A program made the translations under genes and the position numbers. A stretch of 42,940 nt of DNA from positions 1 through 42,940 of the forward strand of contig CALXDC010000022.1 in the NCBI GenBank assembly GCA_944386975.1, written 5' to 3'. This stretch comes from an uncultured Oscillospiraceae bacterium (GTDB taxonomy: Bacteria; Bacillota; Clostridia; Oscillospirales; Oscillospiraceae). Shown here one piece after another: positions 33,446 to 40,183 of this stretch. The stretch's first letter is position 1; every line of letters starts with the position of its first letter. A model generated the notes under the pieces. That model saw only the letters and a list, made by a program, of their open reading frames with translations, was not told the origin of the DNA and searched no databases.

Positions 33446-34402
33446 GTGGAACAGAAAAAACAAAATACCGTGGTCTGCGTGGTGGGCCCCACCGCCTGCG
33501 GCAAAACCAAAATGGGCGTGCTGCTGGCCAAGCAGCTCAGCGGCGAGGTGGTCAGCGTGGACTCCATGCAGATTTACCGGGGTATGACCATCGGCACCGC
33601 CGCCCCCACGCCGGAGGAGATGGACGGCGTCCCCCACCACATGGTAGCGGTGGCGGACCCCAAGGAGCAGTGGTCCGTGGCCCGGTTCGTCCAGGCCGCC
33701 GATGCCTGCGTTCAGGACATCCTCCAAAGAGGCAAACTCCCCGTGCTGGTGGGAGGCACCGGCCTCTACCTGGACGCCCTCATTGCCGGGCGGGACTTTG
33801 CCGCCGGTCAGGCCGGAGGGAAAATCCGAAGAGAGCTGGAGGAGCGCCTCCAACAGGAGGGCGTCGAGCCTCTTCTCTCGGAGCTCCGCTCGGCGGACCC
33901 GGAGACCGCCGCCCGCCTCTCCCCCGCCGACCACAAGCGGATCCTCCGGGCCCTGGAGGTCTTCCGGGAGACCGGCAAGCCCATCTCCCGGCACAACGCC
34001 GAGAGCCGCCAGAAGCCCGGCAAATACCGGCCCATCTATATCGGCCTCGCCTTCCGGGACCGGGAGGATATGAAAGCCCTTATTGACCGGCGGGTGGACG
34101 AGATGGTCCGCTCCGGTCTCCGGGAGGAGGTGGAGGCCCTCCTCCGCGCCGGACTGCCTCCGGGGGCCACCGCCCTCCAGGCCATCGGGTACAAGGAGTG
34201 CCTCCGGTGGCTTCAGGGAGAGGCCTCCTTTGAGGAGGCGGCGGAGGAGATCAAGCTCCGCTCCCGGCAGTACGCCAAGCGCCAGCTCACCTGGTTGAGA
34301 AGAAACCCCGACATCCACTGGATCTATTGGGACAAGGAGCGGGATTTTGATAAAGCCCTGCAGGAAGCGACAGAAATCCTGTCGGCCCTGGGGGTAGGAT
34401 AA
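33446..34402 (+). CDS. miaA: tRNA dimethylallyltransferase
   Basis: A 318-residue enzyme that adds a dimethylallyl group to A37 of tRNAs reading U-starting codons, making the substrate of MiaB. P-loop VGPTACGKT, the DSMQIYRGM motif and PHHMVAV, the VGGTGLYLDAL strand, and the tRNA-binding tail RSRQYAKRQLTWLR are all present. The start is GTG at 33446 because AAAGGAGG lies 7 nt upstream; upstream in-frame residues come from the repeat leader. miaA followed by hfq is a widely conserved order. Confidence 0.95.
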   Translation: MEQKKQNTVVCVVGPTACGKTKMGVLLAKQLSGEVVSVDSMQIYRGMTIGTAAPTPEEMDGVPHHMVAVADPKEQWSVARFVQAADACVQDILQRGKLPVLVGGTGLYLDALIAGRDFAAGQAGGKIRRELEERLQQEGVEPLLSELRSADPETAARLSPADHKRILRALEVFRETGKPISRHNAESRQKPGKYRPIYIGLAFRDREDMKALIDRRVDEMVRSGLREEVEALLRAGLPPGATALQAIGYKECLRWLQGEASFEEAAEEIKLRSRQYAKRQLTWLRRNPDIHWIYWDKERDFDKALQEATEILSALGVG

Positions 34403-34444
34403 TGTCTGATCCAAACCCAACTACATCAAAAGGAGATCAGACAC

Positions 34445-34672
34445 ATGACAAAGACAGAAGCATTTCAGGACGTATTCCTCGCCGCGGCCCGGCGCAGCGC
34501 CTGCCCGGTTACCGTCTTTCTGGTCAACGGCTTCCAGATGCGGGGCACCATCGAGGGCTTTGACCCCTTCACCGTGGTCCTCCGCAGCGACGGAAAGCAG
34601 AACATGATCTACAAGCACGCCATCTCCACCATCGCCCCCAGCCGGGCCCTGGAGTTCCAGGAGGAGGCGTGA
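34445..34672 (+). CDS. hfq: RNA-binding protein Hfq
   Basis: A 75-residue Sm-like RNA chaperone that forms hexamers binding small RNAs and mRNAs. The Sm1 region is [25 protein letters not shown] and Sm2 is [12 protein letters not shown], with the conserved YKHA residues of the U-binding pocket. The N-terminal helix ([16 protein letters not shown]) keeps the conserved Gln. AAAAGGAG precedes the ATG 42 nt after miaA, so the two are cotranscribed. Firmicutes Hfq proteins are often dispensable in the lab, so its importance here is unknown. Confidence 0.95.
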   Translation: MTKTEAFQDVFLAAARRSACPVTVFLVNGFQMRGTIEGFDPFTVVLRSDGKQNMIYKHAISTIAPSRALEFQEEA

Positions 34673-34721
34673 GGCGGGGCGCCGTCCTGCCCGGTCCCAC
34701 CGGTCCGGAGAAAGGCGCCGC

Positions 34722-36002
34722 ATGAACAAAACCAATTTCGTTTGGAGAACCTTGGGGCTCGCCGGTATCGCCGCCGTGTTCCTCTACTTTATCGGCAGCA
34801 TCGCCGGATATCTCCTGGACCCCCTCACCACCGCCGTGGCCTACTCCTACCGCAGTGAGGACAGCGTCACCGTGGCCGGCTACCTGGTCCGGGAGGAGGG
34901 GGTGCTGGCGGACAACCCCGGTCTCGTCTACATCACCCGGGAGGAGGGGGAGCGGGTGTCCAAGGGCCGCAGCGTGGCCGTGGTGTACCACAGCCAGGAG
35001 GCCCTGGACCAGGCGGAGGAGCTGGAGGACCTGCGCATCCAGCTGGAGCAGCTGGAGTACGCCCAGAGCGTGGCCTCCGGCAGCCAGGAGGTACTGAAGC
35101 TGGACAGCAGCATTATGGACAGCATCTACGCCATCCGCCAGTGCATGACCGACGAGCAGTACACCGACGCGGAGAAGGAGGCCTCCTCCCTGCGCACCCT
35201 GATTTTGAAGCGGGACTACACCTACAGCGGCGAGGGGGATATTGAGGGACAGATCGAATCCCTTACCGCCCAGATCCGCTCCCTGTCCTCCGCCGCCCAG
35301 TCCGACTCCTCCGCCGTCACCGTGTCCCGGGGAGGCTACTACTCCTCCCTGGTGGACGGCTATGAGACGGTGCTGACTCCGGCGTCCCTGGAGGACCTGA
35401 CCCCCTCCCTGCTGCGGTCCATTCAGCCCGATCCCACCCTGACCTCCTCTGTGGGAAAGATGATCTACGGCAACACCTGGTACTACGTCACCGCCATGGC
35501 CACCGACGAAGCCGCCCTCCTGGAGGAGGGGGACAGCGTCAGCCTCCGGTTTGTCAGCGGTCTCCAGCAGGACGTACCCATGACCGTGGACCGCATCGGA
35601 GCCGATGAGCACGGCCAGACCATTGTGGTGCTGTCGGCGGATCAGTACATCTCTATCACCACCCTTCTCCGGGACCAGAACGCCCAGATTATTTTAAAGA
35701 GCTACGACGGCATTCGGATACCCCAGGAGTCCTTGCGGGTGTGGAAGCGAACGGTGGAGAACGAGGACGGCACGGAGACCACCGAGTCTCTGGTGGGGGT
35801 CTACTGCCGCATCGGCGTGGAAGCCTGGTTCAAGCCGGTGACGGTGGTGTACCAGGGGGAGGACTACTATCTGGTAACAGCCAACCCCACCGCCATGGGA
35901 AGCGGGATGTCGGAGAAGCAGACGGAACTGTATACCCTCCGGGCAGGGGACGAAGTGGTCGTCACCGCCAAGGATCTTTATAACGGAAAGGTGATCGGAT
36001 AA
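34722..36002 (+). CDS. HlyD-like membrane protein
   Basis: A 426-residue protein with one N-terminal membrane helix (TLGLAGIAAVFLYFIGSIAGYLL) and a large outside part. Two lipoyl-like halves (VAGYLVREEGVLADNPGLVYITREEGERVSKGRSVAVVYH and the C-terminal end VVVTAKDLYNGKVIG) flank a coiled coil (about 90-200) and a beta-rich middle, giving a membrane-fusion-protein (HlyD) look. The region between hfq and yggS/sepF/divIVA places it in the division cluster, and its stop is one base from the yggS start, so it is cotranscribed. No export partner is adjacent. Exact role unknown. Confidence 0.72.
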   Translation: MNKTNFVWRTLGLAGIAAVFLYFIGSIAGYLLDPLTTAVAYSYRSEDSVTVAGYLVREEGVLADNPGLVYITREEGERVSKGRSVAVVYHSQEALDQAEELEDLRIQLEQLEYAQSVASGSQEVLKLDSSIMDSIYAIRQCMTDEQYTDAEKEASSLRTLILKRDYTYSGEGDIEGQIESLTAQIRSLSSAAQSDSSAVTVSRGGYYSSLVDGYETVLTPASLEDLTPSLLRSIQPDPTLTSSVGKMIYGNTWYYVTAMATDEAALLEEGDSVSLRFVSGLQQDVPMTVDRIGADEHGQTIVVLSADQYISITTLLRDQNAQIILKSYDGIRIPQESLRVWKRTVENEDGTETTESLVGVYCRIGVEAWFKPVTVVYQGEDYYLVTANPTAMGSGMSEKQTELYTLRAGDEVVVTAKDLYNGKVIG

Positions 36003-36003
36003 C

Positions 36004-36693
36004 ATGAGCATTGCAGAAAATATTCAGTCCATCCGGCAGCGGATGGCGGCGGCGGCCCAGGCCGCCGGCCGGGAGGACCCCATCCTTCTGGTGGGCGCCA
36101 GCAAGATGAACGACGCGGCGGCCTGCAGGGAGGCGGTGGCGGCCGGCATCGACGCCCTGGGAGAGAACCGGGTCCAGGAGCTGCTGGGCAAGTATGCCGA
36201 GGGGGCCTATGAGGGCGCGCCCCTCCACTTCATCGGCCACCTCCAGCGCAACAAGGTACGGCAGATCGTGGGAAAGGTGTCCCTGATCCACTCCGTGTCC
36301 TCTCTGGAGCTGCTGGAGGAGATCCAGCGCCAGGCGGAGAAACAGGGCCTCACCCAGGCGGTGCTGCTGGAGGTGAACATCGGCGGGGAGGAGAGCAAGA
36401 GCGGCTTTGCCCCGGAGGAGGTGGAGGCCGCCGCCCGCCGGGCGGCGCAGCTGCCCAACATTTCCATGGAGGGTCTCATGACCATCCCTCCCATTCAGAC
36501 GGTTCCCCATGAAAATCTTCCCTATTTCCGGGATGTCTATCGTCTTTATATTGACATAGGGGAAAAAGTGTTCCATAATAAGCTAAAATATCTGTCCATG
36601 GGCATGAGCGACGATTTCGAGGACGCCATTGCCGCCGGCGCCAACATGGTCCGCGTCGGAAGCGCCATTTTTGGCGCCAGACATTATATTTGA
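36004..36693 (+). CDS. yggS: PLP homeostasis protein (YggS family)
   Basis: A 229-residue alanine-racemase-like fold that binds pyridoxal phosphate and buffers its level in the cell. The cofactor lysine lies in LLVGASKMND near residue 36; GENRVQELLGKY, HFIGHLQRNKVRQIV, LLEVNIGGEESKSGF and SMGMSDDFEDAIAAGANMVRVGSAIFG are the family motifs. It starts two bases after the HlyD-like stop codon. Position ahead of sepF and divIVA matches the ylmE-ylmF order in Firmicutes. Confidence 0.95.
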   Translation: MSIAENIQSIRQRMAAAAQAAGREDPILLVGASKMNDAAACREAVAAGIDALGENRVQELLGKYAEGAYEGAPLHFIGHLQRNKVRQIVGKVSLIHSVSSLELLEEIQRQAEKQGLTQAVLLEVNIGGEESKSGFAPEEVEAAARRAAQLPNISMEGLMTIPPIQTVPHENLPYFRDVYRLYIDIGEKVFHNKLKYLSMGMSDDFEDAIAAGANMVRVGSAIFGARHYI

Positions 36694-36710
36694 GACAGGA
36701 GGTACCCTCC

Positions 36711-37217
36711 ATGGGAATTTTTGACGAGGTGAAGAAGATCTTCAACCCCTATGAGGACGAGGACGACTACGATCAGGACTACGAGGACCAGGAATCCTCC
36801 CCCTTTGTGGACGAGCGGGAGCGGGACCGGGACCGCGACCGTGACCGGGATCGGGACCGTCAGCGGGACAGCGGCGACCGCCGTTCCTCCTCCGCCTCCT
36901 TTGACGAGCGGCGCAACAAGGTGGTGAACATCGCCGCCACCACCCAGCTGAAGGTGGTGCTGGTGAAGCCGGAGCGCTTTGAGATGGCCAGCGAGATTGC
37001 GGACCACCTGAAGGAAAAGCGGACGGTGCTGCTGAACCTGGAGTCCACTCAGAAGGACATTGCCCGCCGTCTTGTGGACTTTCTCTCCGGCGTGGCTTAC
37101 GCCAGCGAAGGCCGCATCAAGAAGGTGGCGGCCAACACCTACATCATCACCCCCTATCACGTGGAGATGGTGGGGGATCTGCTGGACGAGCTGGAGAGCA
37201 ACGGCCTGTACTTTTGA
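36711..37217 (+). CDS. sepF: Cell division protein SepF
   Basis: A 168-residue FtsZ-associated membrane-tethering protein. The N-terminal amphipathic helix (MGIFDEVKKIF) anchors the membrane. A charged linker follows, acidic first (EDEDDYDQDYEDQE) and then a block of Arg-Asp dipeptides (about residues 35-53), and the C-terminal SepF domain carries RNKVVNIAA, KVVLVKPERFE and GVAYASEGRIKKVAANTYIITP. AGGAGG lies just upstream of the ATG at 36711. The Arg-Asp tract is an expansion in the linker and is discussed as a finding. Confidence 0.94.
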   Translation: MGIFDEVKKIFNPYEDEDDYDQDYEDQESSPFVDERERDRDRDRDRDRDRQRDSGDRRSSSASFDERRNKVVNIAATTQLKVVLVKPERFEMASEIADHLKEKRTVLLNLESTQKDIARRLVDFLSGVAYASEGRIKKVAANTYIITPYHVEMVGDLLDELESNGLYF

Positions 37218-37239
37218 CCCTTAGAGGAGGAAGAGAGAG

Positions 37240-38229
37240 ATGTTGACCCCCCAGGAAGTAAGCAGCAAGACCTTCCCCAAGGCGGTGATGGGCGGCTACG
37301 GCATGGCCGCGGTGGACGATTTTCTGGACAAGCTCACCGAGGACTATACCGCTCTGTTCCAGGAGAACACGGCGCTGAAGGCCAAGGCCAAGCAGCTGAG
37401 CGACGAGATTGAGCGCTACCGGAAGGTGGACGATCAGATGCGGGCCACCCTTCTGGCGGCTCAGGAGATGGCGGAGAAGACCGTGGCCGATGCGGAGCAC
37501 CTGCGCCAGTCGGTGGAGCAGGAGGTAGCGGAAAAGCGGAAGGCCCTTTTGGGCGACGCGGAGAAGGCCGCCAAGGAGCGGATGGATGCGCTGCGCCGGG
37601 AAATTGCCGACGAAGAATACCGCCTGGCGGAGAAGAAGGCCCAGGTGGACGCGGCCATTGCCGGCGAGGAGCTGCGGCTGGAAAAGGCTCGGGCGGCGGT
37701 CGGCAAGTTTATGGAGATCGCCAGGGGCAACTGCCAGGAGCAGCTGAAGATTCTGGAGCGCCTGCAGAATATGGTACCGGCGGTGCCGGTAAAGCACCCG
37801 GAGCGTCCGGCTCTCAAGGAGGAGGCCCCCAAGGAGGCGCCCGCCCCGGCGGCGAAGGAGGCGGAAGCCCCTGCCGCTTCTGCCGAGGAAGAGATTCCCT
37901 CCATTCCGGAGATGGCGGCAGCCGCTGAGGCCCCGAAGGCGGAGGAGCCGCCGGTGCAGCTGGATGAGAATTTCTTCACCGCCCAGGTACCCAGCATGTC
38001 CGCTCTCCGGGAGCGGATGCGCCAGGAGATGCACAAGCCGGAGGTACACCATAAAAAGCAGGAGGAGACCGCCCCCGCCGAGGAGGAGCCCTCGGTGGAG
38101 GAGAGCATCCGCAGCGCCATGGAGGAGCTGAAGGTGGAGGGCGCCGCCTCTTACGACGACGCGGAAGCCACCCGGGTCATCAACCTCGACGACCTGCAGT
38201 TTGGCCGTAACTACAAACGAGGGGAGTAA
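37240..38229 (+). CDS. divIVA: DivIVA-like cell division / septum protein
   Basis: A 329-residue DivIVA. The membrane-binding N-terminus (MLTPQEVSSKTFPKAVMGGYGMAAVDDFLDKL) with the usual Gly-Tyr turn leads into a long coiled coil (about 35-185). Then come a Pro/Ala/Glu-rich linker (about 190-230) and a C-terminal tail with RVINLDDLQFGRNY, much longer than B. subtilis DivIVA. It marks negatively curved membrane at septa and poles. AGGAGG precedes the ATG. It is the last gene before a terminator and element E5. Confidence 0.93.
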   Translation: MLTPQEVSSKTFPKAVMGGYGMAAVDDFLDKLTEDYTALFQENTALKAKAKQLSDEIERYRKVDDQMRATLLAAQEMAEKTVADAEHLRQSVEQEVAEKRKALLGDAEKAAKERMDALRREIADEEYRLAEKKAQVDAAIAGEELRLEKARAAVGKFMEIARGNCQEQLKILERLQNMVPAVPVKHPERPALKEEAPKEAPAPAAKEAEAPAASAEEEIPSIPEMAAAAEAPKAEEPPVQLDENFFTAQVPSMSALRERMRQEMHKPEVHHKKQEETAPAEEEPSVEESIRSAMEELKVEGAASYDDAEATRVINLDDLQFGRNYKRGE

Positions 38230-38233
38230 GCCC

Positions 38234-38271
38234 CTTCGGGGAGCATCCGCCAGATCGGACGCTCCCCGAAG
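38234..38271 (+). terminator. Terminator of the hfq-divIVA run
   Basis: CTTCGGGGAGC and GCTCCCCGAAG form an 11-bp stem followed by TTTTCTG, just after the divIVA stop. Confidence 0.75.
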
Positions 38272-38375
38272 TTTTCTGTAAGAACGCCCTCAGGCCGGGC
38301 GGGGCCGGTTTTATCCTTCTGACGAAGGATGGCGTCGTTTTTATCGGTACCCGACGGTGTACCGTTTGGTGTTTT

Positions 38376-38861
38376 GCCTCCGGCGGGTGACTTTTCTCGC
38401 CAAAGAAAAGTCACCAAAAGTTGGCTTAGAACCAAGGTTCTAAGAACTCCTTTCTTTCCTACCGGAACCGGAAAGTCAGGGAGGCTTTTGGCGGGGGCTT
38501 TGTACGAGTGACGCCGATTTGGGTCATCTTCTGCTTGAAGCGCCGCGCTCCGCGCTGATGTGGTGGGTTGACGTAGCCTTAAGCCTTCCCCCGCTGGGAG
38601 AAGGTGGCGCGAAGCGCCGGATGAGGGATCGCGTGGTGCAGGGTAACGATAGAAAAAAGTCTCTGCCCTTGGGCTTCCCTCATCCTCCCCAGTGTGCCCA
38701 CTGGGGCACCCCGCAGCGTTAAGAAAACATGCCGGTGGCATGTTTTTAGCGTAGGCCACATCGCGCCCGCAGGCGCATTTCGGAGCGCAACCGAGCGCAG
38801 CGAGGCTCTTAGCGCGGAGATGGTGACTTTTCTTCCGCGAGAAAAGTCACCCGCCGGAGGC
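38376..38861. repeat. Nested inverted-repeat element E5 (486 bp)
   Basis: Same ends (GCCTCCGGCGG / CCGCCGGAGGC), but the first hairpin is GTGACTTTTCT on one side and its complement on the other: TGACTTTT replaces CTACTTTT on both arms at both ends. A CTTAGAACC palindrome at 38425-38444 is present on the left only. The left half is type A (TTGTACGAGTGACGCCGATTTGGGTCATC). The right half differs: an AAAACATGCC/GGCATGTTTT hairpin (38724-38746) and the 43-bp module shared with E1. It lies between divIVA and a HAD gene and reaches the latter's AAAGGAGG through its outer arm. Confidence 0.82.
38778..38820 (-). repeat. 43-bp module shared with element E1
   Basis: Inverted copy of 20168-20210, one mismatch in 43 bases, placed just inside the right end hairpin of E5. 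Confidence 0.8.
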
Positions 38862-38975
38862 AAAGAAGGTATCGAAACACCGTCGGCCTTCGACAAAAAA
38901 GCCCCCGCCTTCGTCAGAGGGCAAAAAAGGAACCGTGCCGGTCCCGGCGAGCGGACAAAGAAAGGAGGCCCCCGG

Positions 38976-39848
38976 ATGGAGGAGCGGTCCCGGCCCATTG
39001 TGGCTCTCCTGTATGACTACGACAAGACCCTCTGCACCCAGGACATGCAGAACTACAGCTTCATCCCCAGTCTGGGCATGGCCCCGGAGGATTTCTGGCG
39101 GCTGGCCAATCAGTTCGGCTGGCAGCAGAAGATGGACGGTATCCTGGCGTACATGTACACCATGATCCAGGTGTGCCGGGAAAAGGACATCCCCATCACC
39201 CGCCAATCCCTCCGCCGCCACGGCCGCAGCATCACCTTTTTCCCCGGCGTCACCGACTGGTTCGACCGCATCAACCGCTTCGGGCGCTCCCAGGGTGTGG
39301 AGGTGGAACACTATGTCATCTCCTCCGGCCTGCGGGAGATCATCGAGGGCAGCGCCATCGCCGGAGCCTTCAAGGAGATCTATGCCAGCGAATTCTACTA
39401 TGACGACACCGGTGCTCCCGTCTGGCCCAAGCTGGCCGTCAACTTCACCGCCAAAACCCAATTTGTCTACCGCATCAACAAGGGTGTGTTGGATGTGTCC
39501 GACGACAAAACGCTGAATGCATCCATGCCCGACGACAGCAAGCGCATTCCCTTTCCCAACATGATCTACGTGGGCGACGGCCTCAGCGACGTGCCCTGCA
39601 TGAAAATGATGCGTGCCTACGGCGGCCAGGCCATTGCCGTCTACCAGGCCACGAGCCGCCCCGGCGTGGAGCAGCTCATGCAGGACAGCCGGGTGGATTT
39701 CATCTTCCCCGCCGACTACCGGGAGGGCAGCGGCCTGGAGCGCACCATGCAGAATATCATCCGGAAAATGGCCGTCTCCCACCGTCTGGAGGAGGAGAGC
39801 AGCCGCCAGCTGCAGGCTATCCGAAACCAACCGTGCAAACACAAATAA
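38976..39848 (+). CDS. HAD-family hydrolase
   Basis: A 290-residue haloacid-dehalogenase-fold phosphatase. Motif I is LLYDYDKTLC with D14 and D16, followed by a cap (about residues 20-75); motif II is VISSGLREI; motif IV is YVGDGLSDVPCM. It resembles the phosphoserine-phosphatase-like HAD group, but I cannot name a substrate. The ATG at 38976 has AAAGGAGG 6 nt before; the shared leader between E5 and this gene supplies that site. It is followed after 15 bp by the zinc-ribbon gene and likely cotranscribed with it. Confidence 0.85.
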   Translation: MEERSRPIVALLYDYDKTLCTQDMQNYSFIPSLGMAPEDFWRLANQFGWQQKMDGILAYMYTMIQVCREKDIPITRQSLRRHGRSITFFPGVTDWFDRINRFGRSQGVEVEHYVISSGLREIIEGSAIAGAFKEIYASEFYYDDTGAPVWPKLAVNFTAKTQFVYRINKGVLDVSDDKTLNASMPDDSKRIPFPNMIYVGDGLSDVPCMKMMRAYGGQAIAVYQATSRPGVEQLMQDSRVDFIFPADYREGSGLERTMQNIIRKMAVSHRLEEESSRQLQAIRNQPCKHK

Positions 39849-39863
39849 GGAGGAACCAACAAT

Positions 39864-40076
39864 ATGTATCGTATGGAAGATTGTCCCGCCTGCCGGGAGG
39901 GTGTGGGCTCCCTGGAGCACGAGGGTGGCTGGTGCTGCTATGTCCAGTGCCTGGACTGCGGCGCACGTACCGCCGAATTTCCCTACCGCAATGAGGAGGA
40001 GAAGGAGGCCGCCGAACAGGCTGCCCTGCGCATGTGGAATATGGGCAAGGTCATCCGCAGCGACCCGGGAGAATGA
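39864..40076 (+). CDS. Small zinc-ribbon protein, Lar-like
   Basis: A 70-residue protein with two cysteine pairs (C8-x2-C11 in CPAC and C30-x2-C33 in CLDC, plus two more Cys in GWCCY) and the conserved C-terminal GARTAEFPYRNEEEKEAAEQAALRMWN. This matches the pattern of the Lar family, best known as phage restriction-alleviation proteins, also used for small Zn-ribbon proteins of unknown function. AAGGAGG precedes the ATG. It follows the HAD gene. No phage genes are adjacent, so a housekeeping role is possible. Confidence 0.7.
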   Translation: MYRMEDCPACREGVGSLEHEGGWCCYVQCLDCGARTAEFPYRNEEEKEAAEQAALRMWNMGKVIRSDPGE

Positions 40077-40100
40077 TTCCACTTGGAATTATTTATATTT

Positions 40101-40121
40101 TATAATACAGGCCGTATTATA
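40101..40121. other. AT-rich inverted repeat
   Basis: TATAATAC and GTATTATA around a 5-nt centre, between two converging genes and before the shared terminator. No assigned function. Confidence 0.4.
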
Positions 40122-40133
40122 TTTGACAAAAAA

Positions 40134-40171
40134 ACAGCCTCCCGCCGGGATATTCCCGGCTGGGAGGCTGT
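40134..40171. terminator. Bidirectional terminator
   Basis: A stem of about 17 bp with one bulge (ACAGCCTCCC/GGGAGGCTGT and inner GCCGGGA/TCCCGGC). On the minus strand TTTTTTTG follows, ending the MATE gene; on the plus strand CGCATTTTTT follows. Confidence 0.85.
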
Positions 40172-40183
40172 CGCATTTTTTCT

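Noticed and set aside
38694-38975. N-terminal extension of the HAD gene through E5 and its leader
   Set aside because: The extension is repeat DNA and lacks HAD similarity; the ATG at 38976 has AAAGGAGG before it.
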